37,500 bases of DNA from Balamuthia mandrillaris (GCA_031835245.1 JAVKOQ010000326.1:1-37500), one strand, 5' to 3'. Shown: positions 9,548-19,569, numbered from the stretch's first letter. Notes: a model not told the origin generated them from the sequence alone. A program made the numbers and translations.

Positions 9548-12462
9548 TCAACTAAACACACCATCCGCAAAGTCCCATATCTTGGTAGAGAGAAAAATGT
9601 TCGTCGTTAGCCACAGGTGTGAAGAAATGGTAAACAAAAATGGGAGAGAAAAGTTACTTTGATAGTTTTATCAAGAGAGCCGCTGACGAGTTGGTAGTCG
9701 TTGAAATGGAGACATCGAGCAGAGGCGCTGTGACCTGTTAGCGTACTTAGACATGTTCCCGTTTTCCAATCCCACACCTGTTCGTTTAGCGGTAAGAGAA
9801 GCAAAGAGAGAGAGAGAGAGAGAGGGAAGAGAGGAAGAGAGAAAGAGAAACGAGAAAGAGAGGAAAGAGAGAGAAAGAGATACCTTTAACGTAAAATCGT
9901 AACTTCCGCTACACAGTTTCAAGTCATCGTATTGAATGCAACGAACACGCTTCTCATGTCCAGTTAAGTTCGACTATTTATATCAAAAGTTAGTATAAAA
10001 ACGAAATGAGAAGAAGGAAAGTAAAAATAAGAAGCCATACGTAGCAACGCCGGGTGTAACGTAGATCCCAGAGTTTTATGCTGTTGTCCATTGAACCTGA
10101 TACCACTTTTTCTTTGTCGAATTGGAGACTCTATTTACAGTATAACGTACAAGCATTAAACTTAAGTTGGTAAAGGAGACGAAAAACAACAGAAAGAGAG
10201 AAGGAAATACATACGGTTACCCAGTTTTCATGGCCAATCAAATCTCTAGGTGTTTAAAGAGGTTATTAGAAAGAAGGAAAAAGGAGAAGGAGAAGGAGAA
10301 GGAGAAGGAGAAGGAGAAGGAGAAGGAAAGGAGAAGGAGAAGGAGAAGGAGAAGGAGAAGAGAGGAGAAGGAGAAGAGGAGAAGGAGAAGGAGAAGGAAG
10401 GAGAAGGAGAAGGAGAAGGAGAAAGGAGAAGGAGAAGGAGAAGGAGAAGGAGAAGGAGAAGGAGAAGGAGAAGGAGAAGGAGAAGGAGAAGGAGAAGGAG
10501 AAGGAGAAGGAGAAGGAGAAGGAGAAGGAGAAGGAAGCCATACGTGATTTGTTTGTAGGTGCGACGATCCCAAAGGGTTATCTTTCTGAAGGAGCCACTC
10601 ACAATTAGCTCCTCATCAAACTTTAAACAGCATATACAACAGGCGTGCCCCGCAATCGTGCAAACTTCCATTTTCCGTTCCATGTTCCAAACTGTCGTTT
10701 GTTTTTTTCGTGAGAAGAAAGAGTACAAGAATACAGCAAGGGCGAAGAAGGAAAAAAAAATAGAGGAAGAAGAAAGAACAAAAGAAATCAAATTATAAAA
10801 AAAGGACAAAAAACCTTTGATTGTTTTATCATAAGAGCCAGAGACGAGATCGCCGGCAGTGTTATATTGAAGACATCGAATGGCTCTCCGGTGACCTTCA
10901 AAAGTATGTACACATTGTTCCTCTTCGATGTTCCACAATTTCATCGTGTTATCATCAGAACCACTCAGCTTGGAAAGGAAAAAAATAATAAAGATAAGAA
11001 AGAAGCAAGTAAAGAAAAAAGAGGAAAAGAGGAGAAGTGGAAGAGAGAAGCGAGACAAGACGTACCAAATGGTTGTCTTTGAATTGCATACAGTAGACAC
11101 GATGCTGGTGGCCGACGAGGGATTTGATGGGTGCTGTTGGCTCATGTAGGTTCCAAATCTACACAATAATGTTTGAGAAGAACGAATAAGGAAGAAAGCA
11201 AAGATAGGACTGAAAACTAAGAACGAACCTGAATTTTGCAGTCGTAGGAGCCAGAGGCAATTCTCGTGTCATCAAGCTGTACGCAGGTGATTTCAGAGTC
11301 GTACTGAATGGTGGTTTCCTTGTACTTCCCTTGCAACCAGTTCTTTTCCAGCCGACATCTGTTACGGTAGACAGATTGCCATTGCACCTTTGTGCAAAGG
11401 AAACACAGTTAGAAAGAGAAGATGAAGAAAACGAGGAAGAAGAAGAAAAAGAAAAAGAAGATGAAGATGAAGAACTACGAAGGAAACCTTTTGTCGAGAT
11501 CGTCGTTCATCTTGACTATTTCGCCGTTCTGTCTCCTTTCGAATACGTTTGCCCCACCTCGCTGTACATTTGAGCTAAACAGGCGAAGGGAGTTTAATGC
11601 AGGAACAGGAGAACAAGTATACAAGAAAAGAGAAGAGAGCAACAGAAGAAAAAGAAAGGAGAACGAACGAAATAGTAGAAGAACGAAGAAGAAGAAGACA
11701 AAGCAGGAAAGAAACGTATAAGCAACGTACTTTCCAGATGTAGTCATCGGTGGCCAACCGACTAAAATGGCTGCAAACACAGGAGACCATAAGAAGGTCC
11801 TTTGCATCGAGGTGCGAGAATATAATGATGACCAGCTCATCCGGCAAATACTTGAAGACAGAAGAAGAGGTGGCACCCAACGTCAAGTTCGAAGCAGGCG
11901 GAAAAGAAGGAGAAGACGGAAAACAAGGGGACGAACAAGAGGTGTTGAAGTGGTTGTTGAGCATAGGTTCTTCTGCGTCGTCTGCTTCTTCTTCTTCCTC
12001 GTCGTCATTGAGAATGTTGGAAAGAAACATCATATTGTGATGAGAAGACGACGACGCGGTGGAGAAGGAGGAAAAGGAAGAAGAAGGCGTAGGGGGAGTG
12101 GCTTGCTGGGACTCTTCGGAGGAGTCATCACCACAAGTGAAAGGAGCAGAAGCAGAGGAACGAGGCAGAAGCAAAGAACAGGTTGTCGATGGGGTGGCGG
12201 AGAGTTGCATCATTTGAACCTCTTCCTCTTCGTTGTCTTCTTCCTGCTGTTCTTCTTCGAGGTGATCGATTGGAAGAACGGGATGGGGGGAAGGATTACG
12301 TTGACGGCGAAGAAGGAGAAGAAGCTCTCCCTCCGCTCCTTCAGTAGCTCTTCGCCTGCTCTCCTCCAGTTGGTGTTGATGGCGTGCGGAGGGGGAAAAG
12401 GCAGAAGAAGAAGCAGAGACTCTTGCTCCTTCTTTCGAAGTGCTGGTGGTGCCCTTCATCAT
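9548..12462 (-). CDS. F-box/WD40 SCF substrate receptor (Cdc4/Fbw7/beta-TrCP type)
   Basis: Eleven exons join in phase to 578 aa: 12462-11731, 11574-11488, 11387-11229, 11158-11066, 10968-10815, 10691-10544, 10245-10215, 10130-10041, 9973-9884, 9777-9658 and 9580-9548. The N-terminal 200 residues are Ser/Glu-rich. The F-box is at about 200-244 (YLPDELVIIIFSHLDAKDL ... TDDYIWK). A basic linker follows (LKCTARWGKRIRKETERR). From about 285 there are seven WD40 blades, e.g. SGSDDNTMKLWNIE, SGSMDNSIKLWDLR, SGSLDKTIKIWDF. The protein should hold Skp1 by the F-box and phosphodegrons on the propeller. Several introns fall just before the V/I-W of a blade, which suggests exon-by-blade duplication. Exon 7 is only 31 nt. 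The final exon is 33 nt and ends WDFADGVFS. Confidence 0.88.
10281..10534 (+). repeat. (AGAAGG)n hexanucleotide microsatellite in an F-box/WD40 intron
   Basis: A purine-rich array on the plus strand lies in the 298-nt intron between exons 6 and 7. On the sense (minus) strand it is (CCTTCT)n, pyrimidine-only. It makes long spurious Pro/Ser and Arg/Glu reading frames. Confidence 0.92.
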
Positions 12463-13118
12463 TTTTTTATGGCTGAAAAAAAAAAACTTGGCGGACCGAG
12501 CTCCCTCTCTTAAAGCTGCAACAACGAAAAACGATCAAATAAAATAAATAAATAAATAAAATGAAAACGATCAATCAACAGTGTTCAAAAAAATAAAATA
12601 AAATGGAAAGCAAAAAGACCCTCACCCTCACTCCCTACCTTCTTTTTTTTCACAAAAAATAAAACTCCAAAGATGATGATGATGTGGTGTGGTGAATGGC
12701 TTTGAACTTTTTTTTTTTTTTTGCAGCTGCTCGTTATGGCAACTTTGCGTGCACACAGCTGCTACCGAATTTCTGCTGTGTATGGAGTTTCTCTCTCTCT
12801 CTCCTCTTCTTGCACCCTTTTTTTTTTTGTGTGGAAACAATTTTTTTCAGTGGGTTTTGTATTTGGGGACCGGCTTGGGGGATAAAAGTTATGGGACATG
12901 TGTACCCGATCGATCTGATAGTTTGAAATCTGGTTGGTTATTTTGAAAAAGAACATGATCTCATAACAGCGAAGGAGGAAGGAGAAAGAGAAGAAGAGAG
13001 ACGGAAGCAAAGGAACAAAAAAAATCAAAGAAACGAGAGAGAGAGAGAGCGAGAAAGGTTGCAGAACGTTGAGGAAGAAGGAAGGGAGAATAGAAGGAAG
13101 AAAGCAAACGAAAAAAAA
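12463..13118. other. Intergenic region upstream of the F-box/WD40 gene
   Basis: The region holds A-rich runs at 12475-12600, T-rich runs and a purine-rich stretch at 12965-13118. There is no GTCGAC pair and no clear TATA box for the minus-strand gene. No gene was seen. Confidence 0.55.
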
Positions 13119-13236
13119 GGATACAGCACGATGGATTCCCGGGTGGTCACCCACCCCAGTACTAACATCGCCTGGCGGAGCTTAACTTCGCTGATCGGAC
13201 GGGAAGCGGTGCTTTCTCCGCAGTATGGCCGTATCC
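13119..13236 (-). rRNA. 5S ribosomal RNA, copy 1
   Basis: The minus strand starts GGATACGGCCATACTGCGG and ends GTGCTGTATCC, with the conserved CCCGTCCGATCAGCGAAGTT and GTACTGGGGTGGGTGACC blocks that carry the TFIIIA/TFIIIC internal control region. The two ends pair to form helix I. A run of eight T on the sense strand follows directly, as expected of a Pol III terminator. It differs from copy 2 at one position in 118. Confidence 0.95.
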
Positions 13237-13708
13237 GACCTTAAATCAGGTTTCTTGCAGTATGGCCGTATCCAGCGTCTAACGCGCTTGCTTGCAAAAT
13301 GCCTACCCCTCCGTCAAATGGCTCCTCCTCATATTGCAGAAAGTTCTCAGCCCATGGTAAACCAAAGCATCAAAGGGGTGCAGGAACATAACGAGGCAGC
13401 AAAAGCAGCACCATAAACCATCTTCTCGGCCAACATTGGCCCTGAGCAAGTGAAGCATCTGTTCTATCTGGCTTAATCCCTGGATGGATTGATTGATCAT
13501 GACGACCTCACACCTGACCAAACCCTTGATTGATCAAAGAGAAGCGGGTATCCGCTTGTTATGCTCCGGTCCTGCAGTTTGGCCTATCCGTCTATCGTTT
13601 GAGAGGGCACCAGCCATCCATCACGAACTGGAGAGAAAAGCAAACGTGGAAGAATGCAACAACAAGCAGAAACGGGTTTAGAAACTTCTTAGCTCGGAGA
13701 AAATGTGC
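13237..13708. other. Region between 5S copy 1 and the secreted repeat gene
   Basis: It contains the 5S fragments and the 3' flank of the secreted repeat gene. Short open frames here have no recognisable features. Confidence 0.55.
13258..13273 (-). repeat. 16-bp fragment of the 5S rRNA 5' end
   Basis: GGATACGGCCATACTG on the minus strand equals the first 16 nt of the 5S gene and lies just upstream of copy 1 in the same orientation. A looser match (CTGCAGTTTGGCCTATCC on the plus strand) is near 13573-13590. These look like relics of a former 5S tandem or of partial duplication. Confidence 0.6.
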
Positions 13709-14581
13709 CTAATAGTATCCACCCTGAATGTCCTCATACTCAGGCTCGGGGAAGTGGATGTTGGGGACCTCGTACTCGTACTTCACGTCAGGCACCTTCA
13801 CGTTGGGCAGCTTGATGTCAGCCATCTTGATGGTGGGCAGCTTGATCACAGGGCCGGCCACCACGGGGATCTGGATGTTGGGCACCTCCACGCTCTCGAG
13901 CTCGAGGTCGTTGAGCTGGATGGACCTGGCGGGGAGGCTGGGGATCTGGATGGCCTCCAGCTGAATCTCGGGGAACTTGATGGGAGGAAGGGTAATCTTG
14001 GGGAACTTGATCTCTGTTGTTCAACAATGGTTAGCAAGGAAGGAGAAGATAAAAGAGGAAGAGAAGGCATGCAGGAGGCAGCCGGAAGAGTAAGAGCAAA
14101 GAACAGACAGCGTAACGGAAAAGAGTGAAGCGTTACCAGGGATGTAGATCTTGGGGCCAGCGACCTTGGGGAGCTCCAGGCTGCCCATGGGGATCTCAGG
14201 GAAGTGCACGTCAGGGACCTTCATGTTCCCAGGGTAGAGGTCGTTCATCTAGATATCCTCCAAGACAACGTCCTCAAAGTAAAGCTTGGGCATGGTGATA
14301 ACCTTCTCGTACTTCTCCCAGGTGATCTCAGGAGCAACGACATCGTCTCCATAGGAAACATCTCCTCCATCGTAAGACACATCCCCACCATCGTAGGAAA
14401 CGTCCCCTCCGTCATAAGTCACATCTCCACCATCGTAGGAGACATCTCCGCCGTCATAAGTCACATCGTCGCCGTCATAGGAAACATCCCCGCTTCCATA
14501 GTTGACTCCTCTCCTGGTGGGAGCTGCAAAAGCAGCAGAGACCAACAGCAAACCCAACGTGATGCGCCACAAAAGTCTCAT
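13709..14581 (-). CDS. Secreted P-x-[I/V] repeat protein with in-frame TAG
   Basis: The start is ATG at 14581. Exons 14581-14137 and 14013-13709 give 250 codons including the final TAG. A signal peptide occupies residues 1-20 (MRLLWRITLGLLLVSAAFAA). Then come about eight heptads of the type YDGGDVS/T. TAG is codon 111 (14251-14249), immediately followed by ATG in the same frame. Beyond it the frame continues with AHNAK-like strings: KVPDVHFPEIP, then KFPKITLPPIKFPEIQL, then IKLPNVKVPDVKYEYEVP, ending in GGYY. Codons are strongly biased (AAG, CTC, GTC, ATC, CCC) on both sides of the TAG, so both parts have been under selection. The protein may be an extracellular or cyst-wall matrix component; this is inference. 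Alternatives are a 110-aa product, stop readthrough, a 21-nt mini-intron ending at the TAG, or a nonsense allele (TAC to TAG). Confidence 0.75.
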
Positions 14582-14967
14582 TGTTTCAGTTGTCTTTGTG
14601 TGTGGCTGTTTTGTTGTTGTTTGATGAGCTGGGAAGGTAAGGCAAAAGTTGTTTGCTATAAATACTTGTTTGAAGAGTTTGTCAGGTGGAGGGTTGTGGT
14701 TGGCAGTTTTCTTCAAGTTTGTGAGGCAGTTTTCAGTGTCGAGTGAACTTTCTCTGTTTTTTCTTCTTTGGCGTGTGTTCTGCTGCATTACGCGTGTTGC
14801 TTTCTTCTTTCTTCTTGTTTTTCTGTATTTTTCTTGTGTTTTTGCTATTGTCTCTGTTGGCAGAAGAGCGGTAATATAGACATGAGCAAGTCGCTCCTCT
14901 TCAAAGAGAATCCTCCTGCAGGGCCACTGCCAGTCGGTTGATATAGGTAAGCACGGGATTCTCGTTG
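14582..14967. other. Promoter of the secreted repeat gene and 3' flank of the F-box/ankyrin locus
   Basis: T-rich on the plus strand (14750-14850), with the TATA box at 14657-14664. No gene seen. Confidence 0.6.
14657..14664 (-). promoter_or_regulatory. TATA box of the secreted repeat gene
   Basis: TATTTATA on the minus strand lies about 75 bp upstream of the ATG at 14581, placing the transcript start near 14630. The short leader and biased codons suggest high expression. Confidence 0.5.
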
Positions 14968-15486
14968 TTACATTTCCATGAGCTGCCACTTTTGCTCCAT
15001 TTGGGACCTATGCTCTGGGAAGTTCTCATAGAACCACTGCACCACCTCCAGGTGCCTATTCGCTGTTGCTGCAATCAAGGCCCACTCCGTGATGTGGCCT
15101 CCGTTGCCATTGCAATACTTCCAAGCGTCCACACCTTGTTGCCTCAATGCAAGGGGACATACGATCCCAAGGGCAACCTTGCTTCCAAGCCCACCGCAGC
15201 AGTTCCAAATGGCCACCTGCCGCTGCCATGGCACAAGTGGTTGAGCTCCAAGGGCTGCCTCGCTTAATGATCCACTGCAACACCTCCAAGTTGCCTTCCC
15301 CAGCGCCCATTCCAACATGGCAACGGAGGAACAAGCCACGGAAGCGAGGAGGAGGCGTCGCTCTTTGGGGCAGCAGAGAGACCACCAACGTTTGCAGGTC
15401 GGTGCAGCCACGGCTGCCTGTCCGGAGGGAAGCAGCGAGAGAACGATTGCAAGCAGCTCCGTTGGCAGCTCGTCGTGTTCTGGCAT
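14968..15486 (-). pseudogene. F-box/ankyrin-repeat protein gene, probably disturbed
   Basis: The frame starting at 15486 is open for 172 aa. It begins with an F-box (ELPTELLAIVLSLLP ... TCKRWW) and ends with an ankyrin unit (ATANRHLEVVQWFYENFP). Between them, ankyrin repeats of the amoebal LEVLQW type (GNLEVLQWIIKRGSPW, GGHLELLRWAWKQGCPW, GRLEVLQW) are clear but lie in another frame of the same strand. So about two frame changes, roughly compensating, separate the middle from the ends, without making a stop. This could be a decaying gene copy, sequence error, or a live gene with a re-read middle. Intact relatives would be SCF adaptors. Similar F-box/ankyrin proteins are common in amoebae and their giant viruses, so origin is open. 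Confidence 0.6.
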
Positions 15487-15552
15487 AGCTTTCTTTCTTG
15501 TTTTGTTTCTTTCTTTTATTGCTCATAGGTTGGTTCTATCCTTTTTCACCCT

Positions 15553-15621
15553 GTCGACAAAAAGGTTGGAAATACTGTGGCGTGACTATCGGTTTTTTTT
15601 TAACGATAAGCTTTTGTCGAC
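15553..15621. promoter_or_regulatory. Paired GTCGAC motifs (15553-15558, 15616-15621)
   Basis: Two GTCGAC palindromes 63 bp apart, 67 and 130 bp upstream of the F-box/ankyrin start codon, in AT-rich DNA. The second is within TTTTGTCGACAATA. Probably the promoter of that gene, judging by position. Confidence 0.4.
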
Positions 15622-15647
15622 AATAGATATTGGGAATATTATCGCGT

Positions 15648-16256
15648 TTATTGATAATTTTGTTGGTGGTACTGGTAGAAGCAGTTTCGCTTGGCGTTGA
15701 TGCAAAGGGTAACGTTGCAATGGGAGCAAAAAAAGTGAGAACGGGCGTGGTTCTTCCGTTTTGGGTGCTTGTGGTAGCACAGCACACAGTTTTGTTGTTT
15801 TCCACAGCGGGGTAAATGGGCGAAGTCTTTGCTGAAACGCTCTTCTGGTAGTTGACGGTCAACATGGATTCGGGTGCGCTTTTTTTTTCGTGGCGGCAAG
15901 GAGGTGGTGGCAGTAACAGTTGAAGGAGGCAGAGATGGATTTCCAAGTACTTCTCTCAAAAAATCAAAATCACTGCTTCTTTCCATCGTCGTCGTCGTCG
16001 TCGTCGTCGGTTCATACACACTCTCCGCTACTTGTCCTGTTCCTGTAGTCTCTACAGTACCAAATTCTATACATTCTAGCTCTTCCCAGTGGTCGTCGTC
16101 GCCGCCACTCGAAAAGAAAGAAAGCATTAACGTTGTGGCTGAGAGCCTGCGGTGTCCTTTCTTCGCCACCCGCCCATGACGATATTTTGCTAAATTATCA
16201 CAATAAAATAGTTGGGATACTCCTGAAATATTTATTGAATATTTATTGATTTTCAC
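15648..16256 (-). CDS. ORF with a piggyBac-type C-terminal zinc ribbon
   Basis: An unspliced 202-aa frame; the first ATG is at 16256, and an internal ATG near residue 44 is an alternative start. The N-terminal part has an acidic patch (DDDHWEELECIEFG) and a Thr run. The last 60 residues hold a Cys/His module: CVLC, a basic loop, then FCSHCNVTLC and CFYQYH. This arrangement, preceded by a basic segment and HLPRCGKQQ, is that of the C-terminal zinc ribbon of piggyBac transposases (Tnp_zf-ribbon_2 type). The DDD catalytic core is absent, so this is either an internally deleted piggyBac copy or a domesticated DNA-binding fragment. I found no clear terminal inverted repeats with TTAA at both ends. 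The 3' end runs to the GTCGAC pair of the next locus. Confidence 0.55.
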   Translation of the reverse strand: MKINKYSINISGVSQLFYCDNLAKYRHGRVAKKGHRRLSATTLMLSFFSSGGDDDHWEELECIEFGTVETTGTGQVAESVYEPTTTTTTTMERSSDFDFLREVLGNPSLPPSTVTATTSLPPRKKKRTRIHVDRQLPEERFSKDFAHLPRCGKQQNCVLCYHKHPKRKNHARSHFFCSHCNVTLCINAKRNCFYQYHQQNYQ

Positions 16257-16344
16257 GATAATAGGCCCATGCGCCTATCGTACAAATAATGCCGATAGGC
16301 TGAGAAAGGATAACGAAAATTTATTGACTCCAACCAAGTTTGTT

Positions 16345-18710
16345 TTAACCAAAGTAGACGCTTTGGTTAGGATTGAACTCCCAGTCATCACGCTCCTCGT
16401 CCTCGCGTCCATCGCTGCGATGCAAAGTGCTCTCCTTCAGCTGTCGTCGACGCAGCTGTAATGCTTGCACTAACGCGTTCGTAATGTCTCCGGTTTCCCC
16501 TTCGCTGATGTCCGGCAATACCACCTGCGTGGTTCTGGCAGGGACGGAGGGAGCGGGAGGTCTTTCTTGCATCTCCTTTCTCTTGGCCATAAGTGCTTGT
16601 TGGAAGGCGTTGAAGCCCCCAATGCCATCTCCATCAGAAGAAGCGGAGGATGAACTTGCTTCAGTCATCGCGTTGTTTCTTGGAGGGATGGGAGGAGGAA
16701 CGTCAAACTCGGGAACAGCTTCTTCTTCCTCCTCTTGGTATTGTTGTTGATGGTAGTAATAACCTTGTTGTTCCTCTTCAGGCAATGGTGGTTGTGGTGG
16801 TTGTGGTGGTTGAACTGATTGTTGCTGTTGTTGGATTGCAGGAGGTTCTTCTGGTAACCAGCTATCATTACTATGGTCAACTTGTTGTTGTTGGAGAGGA
16901 GGTTGCGGTTGAGGTTGTTGAGGAGTATAAGTAGGTCTTGCTGGAGGTTGTTGTGGTCGTTGGGGCTGAGGTTGAGGCTGTTGTTGTTGTGCAGTGGGTC
17001 TAGGACCAGCAGGAAGTGGTGGTTTAAACATTTGTTGTGGTTGTTGTGGCTGTTGCTGTTGGGGACGAGGGGAAATACCAGCTGGTTGTTGTTGTCGTTG
17101 CAAAGAACGAGGAGAAATAACTGGTTGTTGTTGATCTGGACGAGGACCAGCTGGCAAAGGAGGACGAAACTGTTGAGGCTGCTGTTGGTGCAGAGGTGGC
17201 TGTTGTGGGTGTTGTCTTTGAATGCCATAAGCAGGAACAAGCGGACGAGAGGGAGCGGTTGGAACTGCCGGTCTTTGAGGAGGACCTCTAGCGGGGGATG
17301 CAGAAGAGGAAGCAGCATTCCGATTGGCAGCGGTGTGTTGTTGAATGAACTCTCCGATGAACTGCATTTCGGACTCGTCGACGGGCGTGTTGAGGATGCC
17401 GGCGCCCTCGAATACTTTTTGCCATTTAGGGCTGGCGTCTTCGAGGCGGAAGACACCGTTCTTGAGGGAGATGCTTTGCTCCTTTTGGAATTCGCTTGGT
17501 CGGCCTATTTGGCTTGCGTCCCTACGGATATTTTCGTTTTTTGTTGTTTGCAAGAAGAAGAAGAAGAAGAAGAACAAGAAGAAGAAGAAGAACAAGAAGA
17601 ACAAGAACAAGAAGAAGAAGAAGAATAGTTATAACTATTTTCCAATATAAACGACGTACTCGTATTTGATGGTAATCTGAAGCTCACCAACATTAGCTCC
17701 TTTATCCTGCAACGTATAGGTTTTATCCAACCCAGAGGCGACCTGAAACTTCTCCCTTTCGGTGCTGCGAAGAGGGAAGGAAAGTTCTGCGACCGTCTTC
17801 TTGCCATCCAGCACAACCAGAACTAAATCTGTGTCTTCTGGGTCGGTAACGTTTCTGTGGCGATTGAAAGAACGAAAGCGTAAGAAAACATACCATACAA
17901 TACAAAGTCAAAAAGAGAAACGAGAGAGAGAGAGAGAGAGAGAGTAAGGCACAGTTTGAAGGATTCTTTCCAAACTGGATCTGAGGTTCCTTTCATGGCC
18001 AAAGTTTTGAATACTTTTCGTGTCTTCTTGCCTTCCTTCAAGTTAACTTCAACGCTTGCATTGGGCTTCTTATCTGAGACAACACATGAAGTTAGAACGA
18101 AAAAAGAAATGCAACAAAAGAAGCGAAACAGGAAGGACTGTGGCAAGGAGTGAATGAGAGCAAAGAAGAGAAGAGGGAAGCGAAAAGACGCACCATTCTT
18201 TGATGCAACAATTCCCTTGGCTTCATGAACATGAACTTCAACAAAGCCCAAAGTTCTTTTCACAGGCTTCTCCTTTTTCAGTTCCTTCGGTACAACCTGA
18301 GCTCTCATCTGTTCCTCCTTTTTCCGTTTCTCCTCCTCTTTCTTTTTCTTCTCTTCCTCCTTTTCCTTCTTCTTTCTTTCCTTCTTGTTTTCCTTTACTT
18401 CTGGTTGCAGTGGAGGAAGCTGTTGTTGCGAGAGTTGTTGAGGAATTGCTTGAAGAGATTGCTGTTGCTGTTGCGGTTGCACGGGGATCATTGCTGGGAG
18501 TTGTTGTCGCTGTTGTTGCTGCTGGGTTGGAGCAGCAACGGAAGAGGATGAAGCAGGAGCAGAAGGACGAGAAGGAGCGGCTGGAAGCTTCAAGTCGAGG
18601 ATTTGGACATAGCTGCCTGGAAACCAGCCTCTTCTTCCATCCGGGCATACTCCATGCCACCACTCATCTTTGGTTGATTATCAGTGAATAGGTTTCAAGC
18701 TAGCGGTAAC

Positions 18711-18754
<44 letters not shown>

Positions 18755-19269
18755 AACGACAAGAAAGAAAGAAACGACAAGAAACAAAGCAAAGAAAGCA
18801 AAGAAAGAAAAGAAAGAAACGACAAGAAACAAAGAAAGAAAGAAACGACAAACATACTTTCCCAATCCTTATCGGTGACAGTAAAGCAAAGGCCTTTGGT
18901 CAAGGAGAGCTCCGTGGGGACACGCGCCTCGTAGTCCCAATTGGCCATTACAGGGAGGTTCAGGCTGTACATCCGCTGAACGTAGCTGCTCGGAAAGACC
19001 CCCAAACGTCCTTCCGAAGTCATTCCCGACCACCTTTTCAAAAAAAAAATATGTGGATATATCAGTCACCAAATAAGCTAGAAAGAAAAGAGGAGTTTTT
19101 AAAACAACAGACAACGCAAAGAAGAAAAAAAGGGTTACCATCCGTCTTCGTGTTCGACAATGTCGGAAAGGATCTCCCCTTTGCGGAGCGGCAGCTCGTT
19201 GGAGTGCGTTGGCGTATAGTCATAAATCGCTCTCACTTGCCGTTTTTGTTGCTGTTGTTGTTGATACAT
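16345..19269 (-). CDS. SH3-SH3-C2-CRIB-like adaptor with Pro/Gln-rich and acidic C-terminus
   Basis: Six exons (19269-19139, 19033-18858, 18667-18194, 18073-17953, 17854-17660, 17521-16345) join in phase to 757 aa. SH3-1, about 12-66: AIYDYTPTHSNELPLRKGEI, then DGWWSGM and GVFPSSYV. SH3-2, about 68-126: ANWDYEARVPTELSLTKG, then WENEWWHG and GWFPGSYV. A Gln/Lys/Glu linker follows. C2, about 238-365: GFVEVHVHEAKGIVASKNG, then TSDPVWKESFKL. At 371-410 a CRIB/PBD-like stretch begins IGRPSEF and continues to GVFRLEDASPKWQKVFEGAGI; the usual CRIB His residues are missing. Then a long Pro/Gln region, two WH2-like helices (FQQALMAKRKEM; NALVQALQLRRRQLKE) and an acidic segment with Trp (EERDDWEFN), reminiscent of a WASP C-terminus. 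I infer a membrane- and Rac/Cdc42-linked actin regulator. Confidence 0.8.
17548..17626 (+). repeat. (GAA)n repeat in an intron of the SH3-C2-CRIB gene
   Basis: GAA/CAA triplets lie next to the 3' splice site of the last intron. On the sense strand this is (TTC)n, again pyrimidine-rich. Confidence 0.85.
18713..18857 (+). repeat. (GAAA)n tetranucleotide repeat in the SH3-C2-CRIB gene
   Basis: GAAA units with GAAACGAC interruptions fill intron 2. The sense strand is (TTTC)n. It is followed by the 3' splice site CCAAAG at 18668. Confidence 0.85.
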
Positions 19270-19569
19270 TTTTTTTTCTTTGGCACCGGAATCACGGTGG
19301 CGACACAAGAAGGGGTTTTTTTGTTAAAAAAAAATAATAGAGCGCAATCACTGCTTCACTAGTTTTTTTCAGTTCTTCTTACTCGCTTTGCCTGAAGATG
19401 CTGCGTTACCTAAGGAATAAACATATATTAATTAAATATGAATATTAATTACCACATAATCACCTCCATGTCGACACGGTTTTATATTCACGTCGACCGG
19501 AAAGAGTTTCCCGCCCTTTTTTTCCCCCACCCAAAACCGCAAGCTTGCGTGCAGAGGAAGGGGCCAGGC
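19270..19569. other. Intergenic region between the SH3-C2-CRIB gene and 5S copy 2
   Basis: About 300 bp. It has T/A runs near 19310-19370, a very AT-rich stretch at 19405-19460 and a close GTCGAC pair. It should hold the promoter of the minus-strand gene and the 5' flank of the 5S gene. Confidence 0.6.
19470..19497. promoter_or_regulatory. Paired GTCGAC motifs (19470-19475, 19492-19497)
   Basis: Two GTCGAC palindromes 22 bp apart, about 200-228 bp upstream of the SH3-C2-CRIB start codon and 73-95 bp upstream of the second 5S gene. Either could use them; the motif elsewhere goes with Pol II genes. Confidence 0.4.

Noticed and set aside
10238-10573. Pro/Ser and Gly/Glu repeat frames
   Set aside because: Translations of the intronic (AGAAGG)n microsatellite in both strands.
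19470-19497. GTCGAC pair as a Pol III upstream element of 5S copy 2
   Set aside because: 5S copy 1 has no such sites at the same distance, so a link to the neighbouring Pol II gene is more likely.
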